Under the pieces are notes generated by a model. That model was not told the origin of the DNA. It searched no databases and saw only the letters and a program-made list of their open reading frames with translations. Both the position numbers and the translations under genes were made by a program. From the NCBI GenBank assembly GCA_018266575.1, contig JAFEAE010000001.1, positions 124,001 to 188,000 of the forward strand: 64,000 nucleotides of DNA, written 5' to 3'. This document shows, in pieces, positions 26,453 through 35,624 of this stretch. Each line of letters begins with the position of its first letter. Position 1 is the stretch's first letter. Source of the stretch: Bacteroidota bacterium (lineage in GTDB: Bacteria > Bacteroidota > Bacteroidia > Chitinophagales > Chitinophagaceae).

Positions 26453-27561
26453 ATTACCTCACTCCCATATTTCCTCTCATATGCGATCAGCCATGCGATC
26501 ACTTCATTATAACTCATGATTCCCTGGGGTTGCTGGTTTGCTTTTAAATAATTTCCGTACAACTTTCTGATATAAGGCTCGAAAGGGTTCTGGTATTGAT
26601 CGTAAAATTTTCTGAGATCTCGGAAATCCTTTCTCACAGTGGGTTTCAGGCTTTCCCGCAGCGGTACCAGAAGTGTTGAATCACGCATATACAATTCGCT
26701 CGCCGCATACATGTACAGGTCAAAATAAACCGAATACATAAAAGCAGGGTCACCCGAATTTTTTGCAGCAAGGTAACCCGAGAAATTCGCTTCGTTTTCT
26801 TTCGCATATCCCAACTGATGACCGATCTCGTGGCATGAAGTAAAAGGCCGGACATAAACCGGAACGGTTGTATTTACCTGTGCTTCGCCGGAAAATGGAT
26901 TGTAGTAACCGGTAAAACCAAGATAATTTCCCAAATAACTGTATAGCGAAGGCTTTACTGACGGTGATGGATATCCGAAAACGGGGTTTTTATCTTTTAG
27001 GGTTTGATAAGCCTGAGCTGACCTGGTAAATAAAACGCTTTTTGAATGCAATTGATTTCTTTCCGTACGTGAAGATGAATCAAGCGTATTCAAACGTTCA
27101 ACAATTAACTGTGTAAGTTGAGAAAGCTCGTTGGTAGAATAAGGTTTCACCTCTAATTGCAATTGATAGGCAATTCCCCTGCGGTTATAATTCAATCCCC
27201 ATAAAAGATTGAAAAAAATATAAATAAGTAAAACTATAAAAGCAGATTTTTTTAATGCTGCAAGAAAATAACTTTTACCGAGTTGTTTTTTAAATAATTT
27301 TTTGAAGAAAGAAATGATTTGATAAATGAGGCAGATGATAATGACACCATAAAAAATATCGCCGATGCTGAACGGGATCCATCCGAAAAGAATGCGTAAA
27401 AAACGTGCGATTACAGGATAGATGCCTGTTGAATAAACCGACTCGACCGCTCCCGGGAAAAATGAAAACAGTTTTATAAGGATGGAAATAACAATAAGGA
27501 TTATCCAGTTTGTCTTTTTGTTCATCATATACGGGTTGAAGCAGCTATAGCTTGTCAACAA
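26449..27561 (-). CDS. DUF3810 membrane protein with zincin-like HEIGH motif
   Basis: About 359-370 residues, depending on the start: the preferred MNKKTNWIILIV begins near 27525, but the upstream ATG at 27561 is open too. Three N-terminal membrane segments (about 15-35, 50-75 and 105-125) are followed by a soluble domain with CHEIGHQLGYAKENEANFSGY. This H-E-x2-H plus a downstream E has the form of a zinc metalloprotease (gluzincin) active site. The family is Bacteroidota-typical and annotated only as DUF3810. Proteolysis is inferred from the motif. Confidence 0.8.
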   Translation of the reverse strand: MLTSYSCFNPYMMNKKTNWIILIVISILIKLFSFFPGAVESVYSTGIYPVIARFLRILFGWIPFSIGDIFYGVIIICLIYQIISFFKKLFKKQLGKSYFLAALKKSAFIVLLIYIFFNLLWGLNYNRRGIAYQLQLEVKPYSTNELSQLTQLIVERLNTLDSSSRTERNQLHSKSVLFTRSAQAYQTLKDKNPVFGYPSPSVKPSLYSYLGNYLGFTGYYNPFSGEAQVNTTVPVYVRPFTSCHEIGHQLGYAKENEANFSGYLAAKNSGDPAFMYSVYFDLYMYAASELYMRDSTLLVPLRESLKPTVRKDFRDLRKFYDQYQNPFEPYIRKLYGNYLKANQQPQGIMSYNEVIAWLIAYERKYGSEVI

Positions 27562-27685
27562 ATTTAATTGTAAGAATCCTGAACGGGAAACTTTAAAACG
27601 TTAAACTGCTTATTGTTAAATTGCATAGTATAATATATAACACGAATTGGTTCGTGTTGTATCAACAGCAAAAAATATTGTTGCT

Positions 27686-29314
27686 ATGAACCTTGAGTTT
27701 AATAAAAATGAAGATGCTATGAAAATAGCTTTGGGCCAATTACGAACAAGGCTTGATAAAATTGCTTTAGGCGGCGGCAAAAAGGCAATAGAGAAGCAAA
27801 AAGAAAAAAACAAATTGACTGCACGTGAGCGCATCAGTTATTTGATCGATAAAGATTCTGTATTTATTGAAATCGGCGCTTTTGCAGGTTATGAGATGTA
27901 TGAAGAATATGGCGGTTGCCCCGCTGGCGGAACCGTTGCAGGAACCGGTTATATCAGCGGAAAACAATGTGTGATAGTTGCCAACGACCAGACTGTAAAA
28001 GCAGGGGCGTGGTTCCCGATCACCGGAAAGAAAAACCTGCGCATGCAGGAAATTGCACTTGAAAATAATTTACCGATCATTTACCTGGTAGACAGTGCCG
28101 GTGTTTTTTTGCCGATGCAGGATGAAATTTTTCCTGATAAAGAACATTTCGGAAGGATATTCCGCAACAATGCACAAATGAGCGCAAAGGGCATTACACA
28201 AATAGCAGCAGTTATGGGAGCTTGTGTAGCTGGTGGCGCTTACCTGCCAATTATGAGTGATGAAACATTAATGGTAGAAGGGAATGGTTCCATTTTTTTG
28301 GCAGGCTCGTATTTAGTGAAAGCAGCAATCGGCGAGGATATTGACAACGAAACATTGGGCGGTGCAGTTACGCACACAGAAATTTCCGGTATTGCCGATT
28401 ATAAATTTAAAACTGAGCAAGAATGTTTGGATCATATTAAAAAGATCGTAAGCAAACTTGGAAATCCCCGGGGGCAAATCTTCAACTATGCATCGCCGTT
28501 AGCCCCTAAAAGAAATGTGCTGGATTTATATGGAATTGTTCCTGCTGATGCCACAAAAGCGTATGATATGCTGGATGTGATCGAGCGAATTGTGGACAAT
28601 TCGGAATTTGAACAGTTCAAGGAAGACTATGGCAAAAGCATTTTGTGCGGCTATGCCCGTATTGAAGGATGGGCTGTTGGTATTGTAGCCAACCAGCGCA
28701 AAATTGTGAAAAGTAAAAAAGGGGAAATGCAGATGGGTGGGGTAATCTATAATGACAGCGCTGATAAAGCTGCACGGTTTATTATGAACTGCAACCAGAA
28801 AAAAATCCCCCTGGTTTTTTTGCAGGATGTTACAGGCTTTATGGTTGGTTCACGTAGCGAACATGCTGGTATTATTAAAGATGGTGCAAAATTGGTAAAT
28901 GCGGTTGCAAATTCTGTTGTGCCGAAAATTACGATCATTATCGGTAATTCTTATGGCGCTGGAAATTATGCCATGTGCGGTAAAGCGTATGACCCGAGGT
29001 TCATCTATGCGTGGCCCAGCGCAAAGATCGCCGTGATGGGAGGCGAGCAGGCAGCAAAAACTTTATTGCAGATACAAACTTCAACGTTGAAAGCGAAAGG
29101 TAAAACGCTGAATGCCGAGGAAGAAAAGAAGTTATTAGATGAGATCAAAGGAAGATATGATAAGCAAACTACGCCATATTATGCAGCCTCACGTTTATGG
29201 GTAGACGCAATTATTGACCCAATTGATACACGCAAATACATCTCCGAGGGATTAAAAGCAGCAAGCCATAACCCCGATATCAAACAGTTCAAAACAGGAG
29301 TGATACAAGTTTAA
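27686..29314 (+). CDS. Acyl-CoA carboxylase carboxyltransferase (beta) subunit
   Basis: A 542-residue biotin-dependent carboxyltransferase from MNLEFNKNEDAM (a TTG-start extension from 27647 is unlikely). N- and C-terminal crotonase-like halves are seen: LTARERISYLIDKDSVFIEIG, VIVANDQTVKAGAW, ACVAGGAYLPIMSDE, then DVTGFMVGSRSEHAGIIKDGAK and GNSYGAGNYAMCGKAYDPRF. GGEQAAKTLLQIQ near the end is typical of methylcrotonyl/acetyl-type members. It would carry CO2 from carboxybiotin to an acyl-CoA such as propionyl- or methylcrotonyl-CoA. No biotin-carrying alpha subunit is nearby, so specificity stays open. Confidence 0.92.
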   Translation: MNLEFNKNEDAMKIALGQLRTRLDKIALGGGKKAIEKQKEKNKLTARERISYLIDKDSVFIEIGAFAGYEMYEEYGGCPAGGTVAGTGYISGKQCVIVANDQTVKAGAWFPITGKKNLRMQEIALENNLPIIYLVDSAGVFLPMQDEIFPDKEHFGRIFRNNAQMSAKGITQIAAVMGACVAGGAYLPIMSDETLMVEGNGSIFLAGSYLVKAAIGEDIDNETLGGAVTHTEISGIADYKFKTEQECLDHIKKIVSKLGNPRGQIFNYASPLAPKRNVLDLYGIVPADATKAYDMLDVIERIVDNSEFEQFKEDYGKSILCGYARIEGWAVGIVANQRKIVKSKKGEMQMGGVIYNDSADKAARFIMNCNQKKIPLVFLQDVTGFMVGSRSEHAGIIKDGAKLVNAVANSVVPKITIIIGNSYGAGNYAMCGKAYDPRFIYAWPSAKIAVMGGEQAAKTLLQIQTSTLKAKGKTLNAEEEKKLLDEIKGRYDKQTTPYYAASRLWVDAIIDPIDTRKYISEGLKAASHNPDIKQFKTGVIQV

Positions 29315-29405
29315 TTAATAATTGAGAATTAATAATGCTTTTATCTATATTGCTTCATCGTTATCGCAGCTATTAATTCATAATTTTTAATTACTAATTC
29401 TTAAT
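29315..29405. repeat. AATTAATAATTGAGAATT-type quasi-palindrome
   Basis: Left arm TTAATTAATAATTGAGAATT plus AATAATGC, right arm GCTATTAATTCATAATTTTT plus AATTACTAATTCTTAATTCC. They are imperfect complements between the carboxylase gene and rnhA. Confidence 0.6.
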
Positions 29406-29409
29406 TCCT

Positions 29410-29880
29410 TTGAGCGCTCAGCAATTAATCATTTACACAGACGGGGCTTCCCGTGGCAACCCTGGCCCCGGGGGTTACGGAACAATATTGATGTGGGGGA
29501 ATTCTAAAAAAGAATTATCGGCAGGTTATCGACGAACAACGAACAATCGCATGGAACTCATGGCTGTTATTGCGGGGCTGGAAGCGTTGAAAAAAGAGGG
29601 CTTGAAAGTTACTATTTACTCCGACAGCCAATATGTAGTGAAAGCAGTACAGGAAGGTTGGTTAAAGAATTGGATCGCGACAAACTTTAAAGGCGGCAAG
29701 AAAAATAAAGACCTGTGGCTTCGATATAATGAACTTGCTCAGAAAAATACTATCCGTTTTGTATGGGTGAAAGGCCACGCTGAAAATCCATTCAATAACC
29801 GCTGCGACGAACTCGCAACAAGTGCTGCCGATGGAAGTGATCTGCTGATTGATGAAGAGTTTGAATCGGCACAAATGTGA
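29410..29880 (+). CDS. rnhA: Ribonuclease HI
   Basis: A 156-residue RNase H that cuts RNA in RNA-DNA hybrids. All acidic catalytic residues are seen: Asp in IYTDGASRGNPGPGGYG, Glu in NNRMELMAVI, Asp in YSDSQYVV and Asp in NNRCDELA, along with the HAENPFN loop His. The start is a TTG (29410), since no ATG precedes the first strand. The end is within a repeat: the last codons GCACAAATG plus TGA pair with downstream bases. Confidence 0.94.
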   Translation: MSAQQLIIYTDGASRGNPGPGGYGTILMWGNSKKELSAGYRRTTNNRMELMAVIAGLEALKKEGLKVTIYSDSQYVVKAVQEGWLKNWIATNFKGGKKNKDLWLRYNELAQKNTIRFVWVKGHAENPFNNRCDELATSAADGSDLLIDEEFESAQM

Positions 29881-30140
29881 TAATTTGAAAATGTGCTGAT
29901 TCGATAATGCATTTATGCATCTGTGCTTTTTGATTTTGAATTTGCATTTAAGCCAAAGCTTCATAGTAGCACTACCGATGAACGAAATGCGACGCAACGA
30001 TGTTGAAGATTGAACAAATGCTTGTACAATAAAAATGTGATAATTAGCTAATTTGAAAATGCATTAATGCAGATACTGCAAAGCATTATCACATTACCAA
30101 ATTATCACATCATCACATTTGCACATTCACCACATTTTCT
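29871..30140. repeat. Composite repeat region: TTTGAAAATGTG quasi-palindromes around dispersed repeat C
   Basis: GCACAAATGTGATAATTTG with GAAAATGTGC begins inside the rnhA stop region. Later GTGATAATTAGCTAATTTG and AATGCATTAATGC are answered by GCATTATCACATTACC, AAATTATCACATCATC and ACATTTGCACATTCACCACA. Copy C of the dispersed repeat lies within it. The region fills the rnhA-cphB gap and its end supplies the -33 box of the cphB promoter. Confidence 0.65.
29961..30026 (+). repeat. Dispersed repeat, copy C
   Basis: The core TGCGACGCAACGATG is at 29988-30002, with upstream ATAGTAGCACTACCGATGAA and CGAAA and downstream TTGAAGATTGAACAAATG, close to copy B on both sides. Confidence 0.75.
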
Positions 30141-30150
30141 ATTATTTTTG
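30118..30150 (+). promoter_or_regulatory. Probable cphB promoter (Bacteroidota type)
   Basis: TTTG (30118-30121), a 21-base spacer and TATTTTTG (30143-30150) fit TTTG-N19-21-TAnnTTTG, 24 bases upstream of the cphB ATG. Confidence 0.6.
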
Positions 30151-30173
30151 CTTAACCCGAAATTAAATTCTAC

Positions 30174-31067
30174 ATGTCTATACCTGCAGGAAAACTTATT
30201 GCAATCGGTGGTGCGGAAGACAAAGGCTCTGACCCGGAGAACGGGGACATGAACCGTAATAACCTCAACTTTTTTGAGCTTGGAATCTTGCGCCGCATCA
30301 CAGAAGAAGCGGGTGGGCCTTCCGCACGCATCGAAGTGATCACTACCGCTTCTACGATTCCTTATGAAGTAGGAAACAATTACCTGAATGCATTCGGAAA
30401 AATCGGTTGCACGAATATTGGCGTGATGCATATACGCAACCGTGAAGATGCACAGAAAGATGAATACCTGGAAAGAATCCGGTTATGCGACTGCGTTATG
30501 TTCAGTGGCGGAAACCAATTGCGGTTAAGCGCTACATTTGGCGGAACAACTTTTTTAAAAATTTTGCAGGACAGGTACCGCAGGGAAAATTTTGTGATTG
30601 CAGGTACTTCTGCCGGCGCCATGGCGATGAGCAACACAATGATCTATGAAGGAAATGCTGCACGTGCACACCTGAAAGGAGAAGTAAAAATCACGACCGG
30701 GCTGGGTTTTATTGATACAGTTATCATCGATTCGCATTTTGAAAAACGCGGACGCTTTAACCGCCTTGCGCAGGCTGTTGCAACAAATCCGTCGTGCATC
30801 GGCATTGGCCTGGGAGAAGACACAGGCATGCTGCTTACCGAAGGAAATAAGATGGAAGCAATCGGCAGCGGATTAGTGATCATTATTGACGGCCATAATA
30901 TACTTCATTCCAATATTGCTGATATTCCCGACGGAAACCCCATCAGCATTGAAAATTTAAAAGTCCATTTCTGCGAAAAAGGAAATGGCTATCTTCTCAA
31001 CGAACGAAAATTTTTACAGGAAGCAAGCGATGGATCAGTGATCCCTAAACGGGTTGACGTGGAGTGA
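30174..31067 (+). CDS. cphB: Cyanophycinase
   Basis: A 297-residue serine peptidase of family S51 that releases beta-Asp-Arg dipeptides from cyanophycin. KLIAIGGAEDKG near the start, VMFSGGNQLRLSATFGGT at about 109-126, the nucleophile block IAGTSAGAMAMS at about 142-153, and VIIDSHFEKRGRFNRLAQ at about 184-201 are all family hallmarks. There is no signal peptide, so it should be cytoplasmic and mobilise stored polymer made by the CphA encoded 7 kb away. It has its own promoter. Confidence 0.94.
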   Translation: MSIPAGKLIAIGGAEDKGSDPENGDMNRNNLNFFELGILRRITEEAGGPSARIEVITTASTIPYEVGNNYLNAFGKIGCTNIGVMHIRNREDAQKDEYLERIRLCDCVMFSGGNQLRLSATFGGTTFLKILQDRYRRENFVIAGTSAGAMAMSNTMIYEGNAARAHLKGEVKITTGLGFIDTVIIDSHFEKRGRFNRLAQAVATNPSCIGIGLGEDTGMLLTEGNKMEAIGSGLVIIIDGHNILHSNIADIPDGNPISIENLKVHFCEKGNGYLLNERKFLQEASDGSVIPKRVDVE

Positions 31068-31156
31068 ATGGGTAATGGTCAATGGTGAATAGGTTGCTTC
31101 AGAAAATTGGACATCTTACTTTTCACATCTTACAAATAGTTTTTGTAACCAGCGAT

Positions 31157-31195
31157 AATGCTACTATTAAGCATCGTTGCGTCGCACTCTTGTAC
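31157..31195 (-). repeat. Dispersed repeat, copy D
   Basis: The reversed core CATCGTTGCGTCGCA is at 31172-31186, between CTACTATTAAG and CTCTTGTAC. On its own strand it reads GTACAAGAG-core-CTTAATAGTAG, the same as copy E and with the AATAGTAG word on the opposite side from copies A-C. The rest of the 259-base gap (31068-31326) is AT-rich with no gene seen. Confidence 0.75.
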
Positions 31196-31326
31196 GGATG
31201 GAATTCTATTGTCCGGCGTCCAGAACCGGCAAGATAAATGTTGATAAGTATTTTGCTTTTAAGAACTGATCAACATATCAACTTTTCAACTATTTTTATT
31301 CTCGCATTTTCAAATTTGCTTCACAT

Positions 31327-32745
31327 ATGAAAAGGAGAAATTTTATTCAGCAAACTTCATTGGCTACTGCCGGTTTTTTTATTACCAAACATTCGTCGGG
31401 TTTTGCAACTGATTTTCCTGTAGTGCGTGTCCCCGCAGCACAAAGAAAATTCACTAGTGTTGCAGTGGAAAATGCCATTGCAGAAGTCAGGAAAAATATA
31501 GGCAATAAAGAGATCGCATGGCTGTTTGAAAATTGTTTCCCAAATACGTTAGATACAACGGTTGATTTTGAAATGATCAATGGGAAACCGGATACCTATG
31601 TGATCACCGGTGACATTGATGCCATGTGGCTTCGTGATAGCTCTGCACAGGTTTGGCCGTATCTGCCGCTGACAAAAGAGGATAAGAAACTGCAACAATT
31701 AATCAATGGCGTTATCCGCAGGCAGACAAAAAATATTTTGAAAGATCCCTACGCAAATGCTTTTTATAAAGATGAAAATAAGATCAGCGAATGGAAAGCA
31801 ACTGATATAACTGATATGAAAGCGGGTATCCATGAACGTAAGTGGGAGATCGATAGTTTGTGTTACCCGATCCGCCTTGCACATGGTTACTGGAAAGAGA
31901 CCGGCGATACTTCTGCTTTTGATGCAGATTGGATGGAAGCGATGAAGTTAGTGGTGAAAACATTTAAAGAACAGCAACGCAAAGAAAATAACGGGCCTTA
32001 TTCATTCCAGAGGAAAACAGAATTTGCAACAGACAGCATTCCGCTTAACGGTTATGGATACCCGACAAAAAAAGTTGGATTGATCCATTCGATGTTCCGC
32101 CCAAGTGATGATGCAACGATCTATCCTTTTTTAATTCCTTCTAATTGTTTTGCGGTGGTGTCATTAACACAATTGGCTGAATTAGTGAAACAGGTCGCTG
32201 GCGAAAACGAATTAGTGAAACAGGCGAAAGCACTTGCTGCAGAATTGAAAGAAGCAATTGCTGCGTATGCAACAATTAACCATGCTAAATATGGAACCAT
32301 TTATGCCTACGAAACAAATGGCTTCGGCAGTTACAATTTAATGGATGATGCCAATGTACCGAGTTTGCTTTCGCTTCCGTATTTAAATTACGTTTCTACG
32401 AATGATACGCTTTATAAAAACACAAGGCAATTTTTGCTTTCAGAAAATAATCCCTTCTTCTTTAAAGGCAAAGCTGGTGAAGGGATCGGTGGCCCGCATG
32501 TTGGCGTGGATATGATCTGGCCGCTAAGCATCATTATGCGTGGATTAACGAGCAACGACGACAAAGAAATAAAATGGTGTTTGGATACTTTACAAAAAAG
32601 CCATGCCGGAACTGGTTTCATGCATGAAAGTTTTCATAAAGACGATGTATCAAAATTCACCCGGAAATGGTTTGCATGGGCAAATACGATATTCGGAGAG
32701 TTTGTTTGGAAAGTATATGGAGAGCGGAAGAGTTTGTTGAGCTGA
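31327..32745 (+). CDS. Glycoside hydrolase family 125 (exo-alpha-1,6-mannosidase-like), exported
   Basis: A 472-residue protein with a Tat-like signal (MKRRNFIQQTSLATAGFF; RRNFI fits the twin-arginine motif) and a GH125 domain. VITGDIDAMWLRDSSAQVWPYL at about 92-113, MFRPSDDATIYPFLIPSN at about 257-274 and GFMHESFHKDD with FTRKWFAWANTIFGE near the end match the metal-independent alpha-mannosidase family. Family members cut terminal alpha-1,6-mannose from glycans. No SusC/SusD or other CAZyme gene is adjacent, so it is not in a visible utilisation locus. Confidence 0.9.
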   Translation: MKRRNFIQQTSLATAGFFITKHSSGFATDFPVVRVPAAQRKFTSVAVENAIAEVRKNIGNKEIAWLFENCFPNTLDTTVDFEMINGKPDTYVITGDIDAMWLRDSSAQVWPYLPLTKEDKKLQQLINGVIRRQTKNILKDPYANAFYKDENKISEWKATDITDMKAGIHERKWEIDSLCYPIRLAHGYWKETGDTSAFDADWMEAMKLVVKTFKEQQRKENNGPYSFQRKTEFATDSIPLNGYGYPTKKVGLIHSMFRPSDDATIYPFLIPSNCFAVVSLTQLAELVKQVAGENELVKQAKALAAELKEAIAAYATINHAKYGTIYAYETNGFGSYNLMDDANVPSLLSLPYLNYVSTNDTLYKNTRQFLLSENNPFFFKGKAGEGIGGPHVGVDMIWPLSIIMRGLTSNDDKEIKWCLDTLQKSHAGTGFMHESFHKDDVSKFTRKWFAWANTIFGEFVWKVYGERKSLLS

Positions 32746-32778
32746 GGATTTCTAAGCGATGACCGTTGTACTGAAAAA

Positions 32779-32883
32779 GATGACAGTTGATAGATGACGG
32801 ATGACAGTCTTATAGTGCCTTATCAAAATAATAAAGTAATTACAGAATTTAGCACTGTCATCTGTCATCTGACATCCGGCATC
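32779..32883. repeat. Quasi-palindrome of the GATGACAG family
   Basis: Left arm GATGACAGTTGATAGATGAC plus GGATGACAGT (32779-32809), right arm ACTGTCATCTGTCATCTGAC plus ATCCGGCATC (32854-32883). They are imperfect complements between the convergent GH125 and tyrS genes. Confidence 0.7.
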
Positions 32884-32885
32884 TC

Positions 32886-34163
32886 TTATTGGATTTTAAC
32901 GAGGTAATAATTCTTCTTTCCCTTTTGTACCAATAGATATTTTTGATGGAGTAATAAAGACCTTTCAATTGTCAGTTGTAAATTGTCAACTTTCTTTCTG
33001 TTGATGTTGATGCCGCCGTTTTGTACCATCTTTCTTGCTTCGCCTTTGCTTGGAAGTATTGTTGTTTCCGCAAGAAAGCTTACCACGTCAATTCCTGCAT
33101 TGATCTTTTCGGAGGAGAAATCGATCTTTACAATTCCTTCCATTCCTTCAAGGTCTTCCACACTCAAGGATTCTGCAGGAGCAGTTTGATTGGCAAATAA
33201 TTTTTCTGTAGTAGCAATGGCGTTGTTGTATTCTTCTTCTCCATGAACAAACACAGTAACTTCTTTCGCCAATGTTTTTTGCAGTTCTCGGGCAGCAGCA
33301 TTCTGCTGATGCTTCGTTATTAATAATTCAATTTCTTGCTTTGGTAAGAATGTAAAAAGTTTGATCCATTTTTCTGCATCAGCATCACTTGCGTTCAACC
33401 AAAACTGGTAGAATTGATAAGGAGTTGTTTTCTCTTTATCCAGCCACACATTTCCTTTTTCTGTTTTACCAAATTTTCCACCATCTGCTTTTGTTACTAA
33501 CGGGCATGTAAATGCGAAAGCTTCACCACCTGCTTTTCTGCGGATCAATTCTGTGCCGGTCGTAATATTTCCCCATTGGTCGCTTCCGCCCATTTGCAGT
33601 TTGCAATTTTTATGCTGGTACAACCAATAGAAGTCGTAGCCTTGTACCAACTGATATGTAAATTCAGTAAAGCTCATCCCGGTTTCACCTTCCAGTCTTT
33701 TTTTCACACTGTCTTTCGCCATCATATAATTCACCGTGATATGCTTTCCTACATCGCGGATAAAATGAAGAAAATTCATGCTTTTGAACCAATCATAATT
33801 ATTCACCATCTCCGCAGCATTCGGTTTGGTGGAGTTGAAGTCAAGATATTTTTCCAACTGTTTTTTTATTCCGTCGAGGTTGCGGTTCAGTGTTTCTTCA
33901 TCTAACAAATTCCTTTCTTCACTTTTTCCACTTGGATCGCCAACCATACCGGTAGCACCGCCGACCAATGCAAAAGGTTTGTGTCCGGCTTTTTGAAGAT
34001 GTACCAATAATAAGATAGGAACAAGGCTTCCTATATGTAAACTCTCAGCTGTTGGGTCGAAGCCGATATATCCGGCAGTCATTTCTTTGTTTAATTGTTC
34101 TTCTGTTCCCGGTATAATATCCTGTATCATACCTCTCCAGCGTAATTCTTCAATCAGGTTCAT
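32886..34163 (-). CDS. tyrS: Tyrosine-tRNA ligase
   Basis: A 425-residue class I synthetase that charges tRNA-Tyr. [18 protein letters not shown] carries the HIGH-type motif (about 32-49), [26 protein letters not shown] the Tyr-binding block, and [11 protein letters not shown] the KMSKS-type loop (KFGKT). An S4 RNA-binding domain closes the protein. A TACTTTTG -7 box (reverse of 34186-34193) lies just upstream. Confidence 0.97.
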   Translation of the reverse strand: MNLIEELRWRGMIQDIIPGTEEQLNKEMTAGYIGFDPTAESLHIGSLVPILLLVHLQKAGHKPFALVGGATGMVGDPSGKSEERNLLDEETLNRNLDGIKKQLEKYLDFNSTKPNAAEMVNNYDWFKSMNFLHFIRDVGKHITVNYMMAKDSVKKRLEGETGMSFTEFTYQLVQGYDFYWLYQHKNCKLQMGGSDQWGNITTGTELIRRKAGGEAFAFTCPLVTKADGGKFGKTEKGNVWLDKEKTTPYQFYQFWLNASDADAEKWIKLFTFLPKQEIELLITKHQQNAAARELQKTLAKEVTVFVHGEEEYNNAIATTEKLFANQTAPAESLSVEDLEGMEGIVKIDFSSEKINAGIDVVSFLAETTILPSKGEARKMVQNGGININRKKVDNLQLTIERSLLLHQKYLLVQKGKKNYYLVKIQ

Positions 34164-34478
34164 AATGATTTTTCAGCAATTTTCGCAAAAGTAAAGGTTT
34201 CCCGCTACTTTGTTAATATATGCAATAATCTGAATAAAAGAGCGTTAGGAATAATCAGCATTCTGCCTGCGAAAACCAACTGTACAACTGGTTTAACCGT
34301 ATCAGTAATTGCGCCATATCTTTTGAAAAATAGTTTAATTGCTTATACCGAAAATAATGTCTGTGAAATGAACCCCAACCCAGTGAAGACATCTAAGCTT
34401 ATGTCTAAATTGATGTCAACCGTAGAAAAAAAAGGCAGTTCATTTTATCCGGGCTTGAGGTGTATAAATAAAAGTCGG

Positions 34479-35585
34479 ATGAAAAAACTCTATTCCCTGC
34501 TAACCGTTGTATGCGTGTTGTTATGCATTTCTGCATCCGCACAATTTGCAAAGTATTCCAATGAATTTTTGAATATCGGCGCAGGCGCCCGCGGTATGTC
34601 TATGGGTAATGCGCAGGTGGCATCTGTTACAGACGGAACTGCAGGTTACTGGAACCCTGCAGCATTAACGTATGTAAAAGAGCCGCAGGTAAACCTGATG
34701 CACTCCGAATATTTTGCAGGCATCGGCAAATATGATTACGGAAATTTGGTGCTTCCTTTAAAAGATAACAAACGTTATCTCGGGATAACACTTTTACGTT
34801 TTGCAGTTGATGATATTCCAAATACTGTTTTCCTGGTCCAACCGGATGGAACCCTCAACTTCAGCAACATCACTACCTTTTCTTCTGCAGATTATGCATT
34901 GTTGATCTCCCTTGCACAACAGGTAAAAGCAAGCGGAGATAAGAATATCAGTTTAGGATTGAATGCAAAGATCATTCGCCGCACAGCCGGTGATTTTGCT
35001 TCGGCATGGGGATTTGGTTTTGATGCAAGCGCATTGATGACAGGAAGAAACTGGAAGTTAGGAATTATGGCGAAAGATGTTACTACTACATTCAATGCAT
35101 GGAGTTATAGTATTGATCAGCAAATGCGTGAAGTGTTTTATTTAACGGATAATGATATTCCTGTTAAATCAACAGAATTAACAGCGCCGCAATTGATCAT
35201 TGGAGGTTCTTATAATTTTAAGATCAGTAAAAAAATCAGTTTGCTTGCAGAAGCAGATTTTGATGTGACGTTTGATGGTAAACGCGATGAGGTAGTAAGT
35301 ACAAATCCTGTAAGTATTGACCCGAGAGTGGGATTGGAGCTTTCTTACAATAATGTATTTTTTGTACGTGCAGGCATCAATAATTTTCAACAGGCACTCG
35401 ACGACAGGGACACCACCAACCAGAAAAAAATCTGGATATACCAACCAAGTATAGGAGCAGGTTTCAGGATCGGCGATGTACAGATCGATTATGCATTTAC
35501 TAATCTTGCCAATCAATCAAATCCACTATATACTCATGTTTTTTCATTAAGAGTGGATTTGAAAAAGAAAACAAAAAAGAAATAA
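34479..35585 (+). CDS. porV: PorV/PorQ family outer-membrane protein
   Basis: About 368 residues from MKKLYSLLTVVCVLLCISASAQ, a clear signal peptide; the longer TTG-started frame from 34323 is not credible. The mature protein begins with NEFLNIGAGARGMSMGNAQVAS and later TAGYWNPAAL, the N-terminal signature of PorV/PorQ/UPF0164 beta-barrels. The rest is amphipathic beta-strands ending in a barrel-type strand and a Lys tail. In type IX secretion PorV shuttles cargo to the PorU sortase. The next gene, 12 bases away, is a PorU-like peptidase. It could be a second PorV paralogue dedicated to that partner. The 315-base gap upstream of it shows no gene. Confidence 0.82.
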   Translation: MKKLYSLLTVVCVLLCISASAQFAKYSNEFLNIGAGARGMSMGNAQVASVTDGTAGYWNPAALTYVKEPQVNLMHSEYFAGIGKYDYGNLVLPLKDNKRYLGITLLRFAVDDIPNTVFLVQPDGTLNFSNITTFSSADYALLISLAQQVKASGDKNISLGLNAKIIRRTAGDFASAWGFGFDASALMTGRNWKLGIMAKDVTTTFNAWSYSIDQQMREVFYLTDNDIPVKSTELTAPQLIIGGSYNFKISKKISLLAEADFDVTFDGKRDEVVSTNPVSIDPRVGLELSYNNVFFVRAGINNFQQALDDRDTTNQKKIWIYQPSIGAGFRIGDVQIDYAFTNLANQSNPLYTHVFSLRVDLKKKTKKK

Positions 35586-35624
35586 TTTTTTGTTTTTATG
35601 ATTCACAAAATGGAAGCTAAAACT

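Noticed and set aside
34272..34295. Inverted repeat AACCAACTGTACAACTGGTT upstream of the PorV gene
   Set aside because: Only partly symmetric with central mismatches, isolated, and with no matching copy elsewhere in the window.
34323..34478. N-terminal extension of the PorV-like protein
   Set aside because: It needs a TTG start and would put about 50 unrelated residues before a clear signal peptide starting at 34479.
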